From Paenibacillus pabuli (lineage in GTDB: Bacteria > Bacillota > Bacilli > Paenibacillales > Paenibacillaceae): 64,000 nucleotides of DNA. Shown piece by piece: positions 52,839 to 60,218 of the stretch (the stretch's first letter is position 1; each line of letters begins with the position of its first letter). The notes below the pieces were generated by a model. That model saw only the letters and a program-made list of their open reading frames with translations. It made no database searches and was not told the DNA's origin. The stretch covers positions 930,001-994,000 of the forward strand of contig NZ_CP073714.1 in assembly GCF_023101145.1 (NCBI RefSeq), read 5' to 3'. The position numbers and the translations under genes are program-made.

Positions 52839-53069
52839 CTATGTAGGTTGAACTAAACATTTACACAGAAACGGAAAGGACAGAAGAAACCTGAAAAAGC
52901 GAAGCGTTTGCCTAAAAGCTTTCTGAAAGAAAGCTGCATCGGAAGCACACGCTATCACCGGATTTTCCCTTTGAGAAAAGGGATAAAAAAAATCTGGGGA
53001 ATAACAGCGATTGGAAGGTTATTCTGTCATCGGAGTGCTTGTGTAAATAATCTTTAGTTCCTTATATAG
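52839..53069. mobile_element. MITE-like element with terminal inverted repeats, about 231 bp
   Basis: Left end CTATGTAGGTTGAACTAAAC…TTTACAC (52839-52866) is mirrored by the right end GTGTAAATAATCTTTAGTTC…TTATATAG (53041-53069): about 24 of 28 positions agree with small gaps. The interior has no ORF. It contains internal palindromic stretches (TTTCCCTTTGAGAAAAGGG; AAGCTTTCTGAAAGAAAGCT). A hairpin TATATAGATGAA…TTCATCTATGTA abuts the left end (52817-52846). The right tip touches the stop codon of the minus-strand gene at 53070. No target-site duplication is visible. The mobilising transposase is unknown. Confidence 0.65.
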
Positions 53070-54281
53070 TTAATCTTTCGATCTGTAAGGGAAAAACTCA
53101 TCTACAAGATCCTGCGGCGATATCGACACAAAGACGTGATCCAGGTCGGTTTTGCTGGCAAAATCCATGATGTCTCCCGTGTAATACCGCGGATCGATCA
53201 AGTAAATCTCGGACACGACGGTCGACAGGAAGGAGATCATCGGTACTGCGAGAGAGTCCTTGATGAACAGCACCTTGAGTCCGTTCGGCTTGTCTTTGTT
53301 CACCACATGAACAATCCCCTGATTTCCGTACAGGTACGTAAAGTACTTGTCAGCGGTTAGATCATAGGTAGCTCCTTGCACATTCAGCGGATAGGTCGTA
53401 AGCAGAGCATCCTCAAAGCGGCCGTTCAATGTGGCTTCCGTCTCGCCGGTTTTGAAGTAGAAGGAATAGTCTGTTTTGAACTTCGGATAAATCAGGTCAA
53501 AGTCATCATCACCTGCAAAATATTTCCCGGCTTTTCGACCCTGTGATCCAATGAAAATATCCTGATACGGAACCACATTATAGTTAGTTAAGTTCGTAAA
53601 ATAATGATCCGGGTCCAGCGGCTTGTCGTACATGCCGTCCAGATGATTCACGAGCTGGCCAAAGGCCCAGAATGCAGTCTTGATTTTCCAGTGGTGATCC
53701 GTGGTGAAAAAGAGATCTTTTGCCGGAATGCCACTTTCCAACAGACCTTCGCGCAGATCCACCGTATCGATGCCATCCTGCTTGAGATTGGCCAGAAAGC
53801 CATCGGCTGTTTCGTTGTTATAATTGTAAGGAATGCCTTCCGGGAACTGTGTATACCCACGTACGTATTTGTCTGGTGTCATCACATAGGTCAGCTTTGT
53901 TTTGGGGTCCAAATGTGCTCCCAGCGCCGCAACCCGATCCGACAGATCTTTCGTATCCGTCGGCCCTGTGGCGAAGTAGGTATAGTGCAGCTTGCCCTCC
54001 ATGTCTTTAACGACCTCAAAGTTGTTCTCCTCGTTCTTCCACATGAGTGATTGCATATATCCATACGCTTCCACAAAACCAAATTTATCGAAGACATGTT
54101 CATTAATATCGTCATCCAGTTCGTGAATCAGTGCTTTGGCTTCAGCATAATTGTAGTCTGCGGAAGCCAGCGTTTTTTGGATCGGCCCGAAGGATTGGAT
54201 GATGTTCAGGACAGAGAATGTCACGAGCACCAGAATGAAGAGGAAAGCCGTGATTCTCTTTTTGGCAAAAAAGTTGTGCAT
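53070..54281 (-). CDS. SGNH-type acetyltransferase, AlgJ/AlgX-like (CcsI-like)
   Basis: 403 residues. N-terminal signal-anchor (ITAFLFILVLVTFSVLNIIQ), then an extracytoplasmic SGNH-like domain with the Asp-His pair TTDHHWKIKTAFWAF (DHHW family) and a probable catalytic Ser in VLFIKDSLAVPM. It would move acetyl groups, delivered by the MBOAT partner, onto an exported polysaccharide. ATG 54281 has GAGAAGG; 14 bases separate it from the MBOAT gene. The stop codon is the first codon beyond the MITE-like element. Confidence 0.85.
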   Translation of the reverse strand: MHNFFAKKRITAFLFILVLVTFSVLNIIQSFGPIQKTLASADYNYAEAKALIHELDDDINEHVFDKFGFVEAYGYMQSLMWKNEENNFEVVKDMEGKLHYTYFATGPTDTKDLSDRVAALGAHLDPKTKLTYVMTPDKYVRGYTQFPEGIPYNYNNETADGFLANLKQDGIDTVDLREGLLESGIPAKDLFFTTDHHWKIKTAFWAFGQLVNHLDGMYDKPLDPDHYFTNLTNYNVVPYQDIFIGSQGRKAGKYFAGDDDFDLIYPKFKTDYSFYFKTGETEATLNGRFEDALLTTYPLNVQGATYDLTADKYFTYLYGNQGIVHVVNKDKPNGLKVLFIKDSLAVPMISFLSTVVSEIYLIDPRYYTGDIMDFASKTDLDHVFVSISPQDLVDEFFPYRSKD

Positions 54282-54295
54282 GTTTGTGCCTTCTC

Positions 54296-55717
54296 TCAGA
54301 AATTGAAATAAATAAACGGATTGTATGTACCCTTGACCAGATACGATACACAGACCAGGAATAAAACGATGATGGTGAGCGGGTATACCAGCTCCAGTGG
54401 TTTGCTGAAACGTGCGCCATCAACCATCAGTTTGTTCATCCGCGTGGCAATCGGCATACAGAACAGAATACCGAGAACAAAGAAGAGTGCGTATTCCTTC
54501 AGGAACATCCAGGTCGTATCGCTCCAGAATCCGTTGCCGTACAGTCCAAACATGTTGCCCAGATAGTTGCCGGCTTGAAGCAAATCCGGTGAACGGAAGA
54601 TCACCCATCCGATGACCACAATAAACATGGCATAGAGATGCCGCAGCGGGTTATAGCGAGTTCCTTTATCAAAGTTAGAGATTTTCTCCAGCGCAATAAA
54701 TGCGAAATTAATCAATCCCCAGACTACAAATGTCCACTCTGCACCATGCCACACGCCAGTCAATCCCCAGACGATAAGCAGATTGCGGATCATCTTATCC
54801 TTGTTGGTGACACGTGATCCCCCAAGCGGGAAATAGACATATTCCTTGAACCAGGTGCCCAGTGAGATATGCCAGCGGCGCCAGAATTCAGTGATGGAAC
54901 GGGAGATATACGGATACCTGAAGTTCTCCTCGAACTTGAAACCGAACATGAGAGCGAGACCAATGGCCATATCGGAGTAACCCGAGAAATCAAAATAAAT
55001 CTGCAGCGTATAGGCAATGGCCCCAAGCCATGCCAAACTTGCCGGAATATCCGATGTGCCGCCCATGCTGAAGATGTGATCCGCAACAATTGCCATGCTG
55101 TTGGATAACAGCACCTTTTTACCCAGACCCACAATGAAGCGGCAGCAGCCGAGTGAGAACTTGTCCCAACTTTCCTTACGGTTTACCATCTGATCCGCAA
55201 TCGTGTTATAGCGCAGAATTGGTCCGGCAATGAGTTGAGGGAAGAAGGAGATATACAGCGCGACATAAAAGAGGTTTTTTTGTACGGCACCATGTCCCCG
55301 ATACACGTCAATAACGTAGGAAATTCCGTGGAAGGTGAAGAACGAGATCCCTAGCGGTAACGCGATATTCGGAATAGTTAAGCCAAACCCGGTGTTTTCA
55401 TTCACAATCCGAAGTGCAAAAGCCATGTATTTAAAGACGAACAGCATCCCCAAATTGACGACAAGCATCAATGTAATGGTGATATTGGCGGCATTTCGTC
55501 GTTCCCTGAACTTGTCTACGAGCAGGGCGAAGATATAGTTGAAACAGATGGAGGCCAGCATGATGAGAACAAACCAAGGCTCACCCCATGCATAGAAGAA
55601 CAGGCTGGCAATCAGCAGCAGCATGTTTTTGGCCGTAATCGAGAATCTCAGTATGTAATACAGCCCTAGTACAAGCGGCAGAAAATAAAATAGAAAGATT
55701 ACACTGGAAAAGAGCAC
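54296..55717 (-). CDS. MBOAT family acyltransferase, AlgI-like (CcsH-like)
   Basis: 473 residues, about 10-12 membrane helices. MBOAT signature with PLGISFFTFHGISYVIDVYRG, FSGYSDMAIGLALMFGF, FWRRWHISLGTWFKEYVYFPLGG and the catalytic His in TGVWHGAEWTF. It carries acetyl groups across the membrane for polysaccharide O-acetylation. GTG start at 55717 with GGAGG seven bases upstream. Lies between the CcsB-like and AlgJ-like genes of the polysaccharide operon. Confidence 0.93.
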   Translation of the reverse strand: MLFSSVIFLFYFLPLVLGLYYILRFSITAKNMLLLIASLFFYAWGEPWFVLIMLASICFNYIFALLVDKFRERRNAANITITLMLVVNLGMLFVFKYMAFALRIVNENTGFGLTIPNIALPLGISFFTFHGISYVIDVYRGHGAVQKNLFYVALYISFFPQLIAGPILRYNTIADQMVNRKESWDKFSLGCCRFIVGLGKKVLLSNSMAIVADHIFSMGGTSDIPASLAWLGAIAYTLQIYFDFSGYSDMAIGLALMFGFKFEENFRYPYISRSITEFWRRWHISLGTWFKEYVYFPLGGSRVTNKDKMIRNLLIVWGLTGVWHGAEWTFVVWGLINFAFIALEKISNFDKGTRYNPLRHLYAMFIVVIGWVIFRSPDLLQAGNYLGNMFGLYGNGFWSDTTWMFLKEYALFFVLGILFCMPIATRMNKLMVDGARFSKPLELVYPLTIIVLFLVCVSYLVKGTYNPFIYFNF

Positions 55718-55746
55718 TGCCTTTCCTCCTTGAGGATCATTTAAGA

Positions 55747-55776
55747 GAGCATATTGTATCTCGATACAACATGCTC
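55747..55776. repeat. Intercistronic hairpin in the polysaccharide operon
   Basis: GAGCATATTGTATC pairs with GATACAACATGCTC (13 of 14) with a 2-base loop. A second small stem (CCGCATC-ttag-GATGCGAG) lies at about 55797-55813. No T-run on the minus strand, so processing or attenuation between genes is likelier than termination. Confidence 0.5.
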
Positions 55777-55832
55777 AAGTAAAACAGACAGACACCCGCA
55801 TCTTAGGATGCGAGTTGGTCTGCAAGGGTCGT

Positions 55833-56984
55833 TTACATGCGAAAAGGACGCCGTGCTTGTCGATTTTTCCGGGAACGTCGCTTTATGGCGCCTTGGGTAA
55901 TCCGTTGTCTTCTCCACATCCAGTAGAGGACGAGTCCGTGGATTCCGGCAGCTGTTAACAAGAGTCGAATAAACCATCTCACCGATGTTTTCATCATTGG
56001 GTCCGCAGGGCTGAGCACCTTGGTAACTTCAGATGGGTCAGGAATAGAACGTGGCGTCCCGTCTTTCTCCTGAACATTCATGGCCGAAGAGCGATCCAGC
56101 ATGACAGTCTTTGTCAGGTTCCATTTGTCATTCACAAGTGCACGTATGGTGGCCTGCTCAGCATCGACATCGGTATGAAGCGTCAGCAGTCCATCCGGTG
56201 TGATGGATACTCCCTGTACGGGGGTGGCGAGCTGGAATTGTACATCGGGCTTTTCTTCTGAGGAGGATTTAACAGCGTATTGGGCAATGGATTCCCCGGC
56301 TACAGGTTTTACCACACGTTCATCGCCAGACATTTGCAAGGTGGTGAGCCCGTTCTCCACCACAGCTTGCTTCTTGGACAGCGGCTTGATGTTGCCGATG
56401 CGGAAGCTCAGCTTGGCATTTTCGGGAGTTGTGGTTGTAACTCCCCAACCAATGACTTTGCCCAACTTCACTTGACCTGCCGTGCTTGCCTTATCCTTGA
56501 CCATTAGGCTGGAAAAGGGGATACGGATCTGTCCGACAAATCCCGGTTCCAACTCAATCAGGCCGGATACCGGTTGAACCAGTTCAGCCTGTCCGGTGGA
56601 TTTCTCGACAACGATGACGTTTCGATCATCAGACACCGTAAGGGAGCGTTTATCCGATTGGGTCAGTACGATATTAAGAGGCAGCTTTCGGTCCGATTCA
56701 TTGCGGATGGAGAAGGTCAAAGCTCCATAGCCTGACCAGTCTCGATTTTTCAGTTCGTAGACGTAGGCCGAATAGTAGCCTTTTTCTAGCCCCTGCGTGG
56801 AGGTCTTAATCTGAATGCTGCCTTTGTTATCAACGCTGGTATCTACCTTGGCTCCGTTGTTCCATTCATGCAGTGTATTCCCGCTCAGTTGAAGCTGCTC
56901 TGCCTGAACAGCCTGAATGGGAAACATGTTCCATAACACAGCAAGACTGGCGACAATCGTCAGTTGTTTCCACTTCTTGATCAT
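55833..56984 (-). CDS. Surface-exposed membrane-anchored accessory protein (CcsB-like position)
   Basis: 383 residues. Signal peptide (ends IQAVQAEQL), a carbohydrate-binding-like jelly-roll at about residues 30-200 (YYSAYVYELKNRDWSGYGALTFSIRNES, LEPGFVGQIRIPFSSL, GWGVTTTTPENAKLSFRIGN), a second beta domain (residues about 225-300), and a single C-terminal membrane helix (FIRLLLTAAGIHGLVLYWMW) with a very basic cytoplasmic tail. This topology parallels BcsB/CcsB partners that guide the glucan chain outside the membrane. ATG 56984 has GGAGG; 18 bases from the synthase gene. Confidence 0.75.
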   Translation of the reverse strand: MIKKWKQLTIVASLAVLWNMFPIQAVQAEQLQLSGNTLHEWNNGAKVDTSVDNKGSIQIKTSTQGLEKGYYSAYVYELKNRDWSGYGALTFSIRNESDRKLPLNIVLTQSDKRSLTVSDDRNVIVVEKSTGQAELVQPVSGLIELEPGFVGQIRIPFSSLMVKDKASTAGQVKLGKVIGWGVTTTTPENAKLSFRIGNIKPLSKKQAVVENGLTTLQMSGDERVVKPVAGESIAQYAVKSSSEEKPDVQFQLATPVQGVSITPDGLLTLHTDVDAEQATIRALVNDKWNLTKTVMLDRSSAMNVQEKDGTPRSIPDPSEVTKVLSPADPMMKTSVRWFIRLLLTAAGIHGLVLYWMWRRQRITQGAIKRRSRKNRQARRPFRM

Positions 56985-57002
56985 CCTTCACTTGCCTCCG
57001 AT

Positions 57003-59282
57003 CTATAGATAAGCCATCTCGTTCAGTTCATCTGGAGAGATGTTGTTTTTGCCCTGGGATGCAGGACCTGTTTTACTCAACTGGATATGTTCCATACTCC
57101 ATTGTTTCAGCAGAGCTTCCAAGATTGGCATCTGATGATTGCGAGCCATATCACGAATATTGGTCACACGGTACAGGTTGCCTCGTTTGTTACGCAGAGA
57201 TTGAACCCATACGCATTTCAGTGAGAGGTCTTCGCCAAGCGGAAGTTGAATCTCATTGACCAGTTCATTGAGCTCGATGTCCACCAGGGCGAACTCATAG
57301 TTGAAATCCAGCAATGTCACGGTTCCGTGATCTGGTGTGTGCAATTCGCGATTTAGCGCAATTCGTGCCATCTTCCGGTTGGACATGAACTCACTCTGAC
57401 CCCGGCGTACAAAATTCAGGCGAATGTCTTCAAATGTACTGATATCCTTGTCCAGCCTCTGGGGCAGTGTGGGTTCGCGATCATAGATAATGTGCAGCAG
57501 CTGGCGCTGCTCTTGTTCTGTAATATCCTTCACGGTAAAAGCATATTTCCAACGCTTCCCGATGGAAACAACATGCGCCACCTTGCCTGTAAACTCGCTT
57601 GAGTATCGATCGTTCACCAGTTTGATGCCAACCTCGAGTTCACTAGGAATATATTTCGGTGTATCCAGCATAACGGAAATGCCGCCTTCCGAGAGATCGT
57701 GGGTGATGCAGAAGATGATCTCCCCTTCCGTTGTGAGCGTGCAATCCACGGCAGCCATGGAGCGCTCGTGGTTGCGGAACACTTTGCGTCCAGCCAGGAA
57801 AAAAATAGACATCATGATATTATAGAAATTAATTAACAACCAGTACAGCACAACGAGGAAACCAATCGTTCCCTGACTGAATGTCCAGTGAATGCAATTC
57901 ACAATTCCAATCACAGACAGTACCGCCAGAATCAGATGAGGAATCATCTGTTTAATCTGATAGTTTCGGTCATCATTTTGCGCACCGTCTTTGCGGGTAA
58001 CGACGAATTTGTTCATCGTGATGCCCAGAGTTTCCAGGATGACGGCTGGCAGAAGGGACGGGAACAAAATGGTCTCATATACATTGGTCCATTTGGTGGT
58101 CCGAATATTGCCGGATAACATTCGCAGACAGGTGTTGGTCAACAGATACATCGGCAGCCAGAACACCAGAATCTCCAGAATGGTACATTTCACAACCAGA
58201 ACGCCGAACACGGCAAACAATATGGGTGACATGATGTACAGCAATCGTTTTAACCCGGAGTACCAGTAGGTAATGGACGAGATGTAGTTCAGTTTTTGGG
58301 CAAAGCTAAGTCCTTTTTTGAACAGAAGGTTCATTTTTTTACCTGTCTGGATACAACCGCGCGCCCAGCGCTGACGTTGTTTGATCAGACTTTTCAGATC
58401 ACCGGGAGCGAGTCCGGAGGCCAGTACTTTATTGGTGGCGAAGCAGCGATACCCTTTGCTCTGCATTTCAATACCTGTAGCAAAATCCTCTGTAATGGAA
58501 CCGGTATAGAAACCACCGACGTCTTCCAGTGCCTGTCTGGAGAGTACGGTATTTGTGCCGCCATAGATGACAGAGTTGGATTTGTTGCGACCCACTTGTA
58601 CATCCCTATAGAAATAATCCTGTTCATTCGGTATCCGGTTCTCGGAGTACAGATTGTACTGAAACTGATCAGGATTATAGAAGCTCTGTGGTGTCTGCAC
58701 AAAACCGATTTTTTCTCCAGTTAGAAAATAGGGAACGCATGACGTCAGAAAATCATGCTTCGGAATCATGTCTGCATCAAAGGTGACGATTAGCGGGGAG
58801 GACGTATGCTTCATGGCATTGTTCAGGTTACCCGCCTTGGCGTGTACATGCTCAGTTCGCGTAATGTAGTTAATGCCGAGGTGAGCAGCCAGTTCCCGCA
58901 TCTCTGGACGGTTGGAGTCATCGCACAGATGAATATGTACTTTGGAGCGATCAGGATAATCCATGTTCAGACAGCCGTTAATCGTTTTGAACAGAAGCGA
59001 AGTGGGTTCATTATAAGTTGCGATAAATACATCCACATCCGGATATAAGGCTTCATCAACAACGGGAAGTTCAGGATATTCGAGCCGGGTCATATTGTAA
59101 AAATGGACGGCCAATTCGAACATACCTATAAGTTCGACAATGAGGAGGGCAAGACCTGCGGTCACAGCAAGAGGACCATGTCCAAAAGGAATGGTAAAGA
59201 ATGTACGCCAAATGACGTAAATACAAGACATAATCACAGTTGCCGTGACAAGTATCTTGTTGCGTGTACTTAAGTAGTTCAA
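57003..59282 (-). CDS. Cellulose-synthase-like GT2 glycosyltransferase with PilZ domain (BcsA/CcsA-like)
   Basis: About 759 residues. Membrane helices flank a GT2 domain with DVFIATYNEP, HLCDDSNRPEM, the metal motif FDADMIPKHDF, catalytic TED in SITEDFATG and QRQRW. A C-terminal PilZ domain shows RKVFR (RxxxR) and DLSEGG (DxSxxG), so c-di-GMP should activate it. It extrudes a beta-glucan, probably cellulose. Start: TTG 59282 has a strong AGGAAGAGG seven bases upstream; the longer frame (ATG 59345 or TTG 59357) has no ribosome site, though it is open. First gene of a four-gene operon. Confidence 0.92.
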   Translation of the reverse strand: MNYLSTRNKILVTATVIMSCIYVIWRTFFTIPFGHGPLAVTAGLALLIVELIGMFELAVHFYNMTRLEYPELPVVDEALYPDVDVFIATYNEPTSLLFKTINGCLNMDYPDRSKVHIHLCDDSNRPEMRELAAHLGINYITRTEHVHAKAGNLNNAMKHTSSPLIVTFDADMIPKHDFLTSCVPYFLTGEKIGFVQTPQSFYNPDQFQYNLYSENRIPNEQDYFYRDVQVGRNKSNSVIYGGTNTVLSRQALEDVGGFYTGSITEDFATGIEMQSKGYRCFATNKVLASGLAPGDLKSLIKQRQRWARGCIQTGKKMNLLFKKGLSFAQKLNYISSITYWYSGLKRLLYIMSPILFAVFGVLVVKCTILEILVFWLPMYLLTNTCLRMLSGNIRTTKWTNVYETILFPSLLPAVILETLGITMNKFVVTRKDGAQNDDRNYQIKQMIPHLILAVLSVIGIVNCIHWTFSQGTIGFLVVLYWLLINFYNIMMSIFFLAGRKVFRNHERSMAAVDCTLTTEGEIIFCITHDLSEGGISVMLDTPKYIPSELEVGIKLVNDRYSSEFTGKVAHVVSIGKRWKYAFTVKDITEQEQRQLLHIIYDREPTLPQRLDKDISTFEDIRLNFVRRGQSEFMSNRKMARIALNRELHTPDHGTVTLLDFNYEFALVDIELNELVNEIQLPLGEDLSLKCVWVQSLRNKRGNLYRVTNIRDMARNHQMPILEALLKQWSMEHIQLSKTGPASQGKNNISPDELNEMAYL

Positions 59283-59393
59283 TTGAATACCTCTTCCTGA
59301 TTTTTCTGAGTAATGCCGCCTGCGAAATAAAAACAATGTGATCATTGTACTAAACAATTCTGAACAAATTCTGAAAGATAAGATAGGACCTCG

Positions 59394-59429
59394 ATAAAAA
59401 TAGACCCATTGATTTAATTTTCGATGGGT
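59394..59429 (-). promoter_or_regulatory. Leader hairpin with U-tract upstream of the synthase gene
   Basis: On the minus strand ACCCAT...ATGGGT (6 bp, 14-base loop) is followed by CTATTTTTATC, a terminator-like stem about 110-150 bases before the TTG 59282 start. A candidate promoter (TCGACA, about 17 bp, TTATCA) lies upstream at about 59440-59475. This could be an attenuator. No c-di-GMP riboswitch is recognisable. Confidence 0.45.
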
Positions 59430-59539
59430 AATTTTGTCGTATGATAATAATTATTGTAGTTATTTGTCGAAATTTGCGCAATGTGTTTATTTATTTTTTG
59501 CGTGAAGATGAAAGTAGGCTTTGACGTAGTCTGAAATCA

Positions 59540-59612
59540 CAAAAATGACGAGTCCGGGTGCAGATCATTAAGTTAGTAAACTTAATGATATTGCTCCTAA
59601 GGACTCGCCATT
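59540..59612 (-). terminator. Branched terminator of the CBS-domain gene
   Basis: Minus strand: GGCGAGTCC ... GGACTCGTC outer stem enclosing an inner perfect stem ATCATTAAGTT/AACTTAATGAT (loop TACT), followed by ATTTTTG. Long and branched compared with a simple terminator. Confidence 0.7.
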
Positions 59613-59666
59613 TCTGTTCAGTCATTTGCCATGGTAATCAGCAAAAGGAATATATTCATTTCAAAT

Positions 59667-60071
59667 TTAGTCTGAGATGTTGCGCGTGTAATACTCAATA
59701 ATATCTTTGCGACGAATAATACCAAGGAAGACACGGTCCACATCCACCACAGGCACAAAGTTTTGGTCAGCTGCCAACGTCAGCATATCCTCCATTTCGG
59801 CCTTGATAAAAACGCATTCATTATATACACGGTTGTCAATCTCGTGCACCTGAACCTGATCCATCGTCTCAAATGTCAGTCCAGGGGTGCTCCTCATTTT
59901 CCATAACAAATCGCCTTCGGACAGGGTTGCAACATATTTTCCATCCTGGTCAATCACGGGAATGGCGGTATAATGCTGCAATTCAAGCTGCTCGATCGCA
60001 TCTTTCATGGAAGCGGAAGAGTTAATATAGGCCACTTCGGCTTTGGGGAGTAAAAAATAGCTGATTTCCAT
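59667..60071 (-). CDS. Tandem CBS-domain protein
   Basis: 134 residues: two CBS motifs (MKDAIEQLELQHYTAIPVIDQDGKYVATLSEGDLLWKM and VFIKAEMEDMLTLAADQNFVPVVDVDRVFLGIIRRKDIIEYY). Stand-alone CBS pairs bind adenine nucleotides, including c-di-AMP in the CbpB/YkuL group. ATG 60071 has AAAGGAG at better spacing than ATG 60074. Same strand as, but separated by a terminator from, the polysaccharide operon. Confidence 0.88.
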   Translation of the reverse strand: MEISYFLLPKAEVAYINSSASMKDAIEQLELQHYTAIPVIDQDGKYVATLSEGDLLWKMRSTPGLTFETMDQVQVHEIDNRVYNECVFIKAEMEDMLTLAADQNFVPVVDVDRVFLGIIRRKDIIEYYTRNISD

Positions 60072-60218
60072 CATCGGGCTCCTTTACTGTAAACTCACTC
60101 TCCTTATTTAAACATATTATGTGAGCTTTCGGCTATTTTTAATGATAAATTCGTCAGATTTGTTTCATTGTTTAATTGAGGCTGGAAATCTATAGTGTAT
60201 ATTAGAGGTGATATGATC

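Noticed and set aside
57888..58724. Several plus-strand ORFs opposite the cellulose-synthase-like gene
   Set aside because: All are antisense shadows of a well-supported gene.
59283..59539. c-di-GMP (GEMM) riboswitch in the synthase leader
   Set aside because: Searched by eye for GEMM core motifs; only a simple hairpin and AT-rich sequence are present. The PilZ domain already explains c-di-GMP control.
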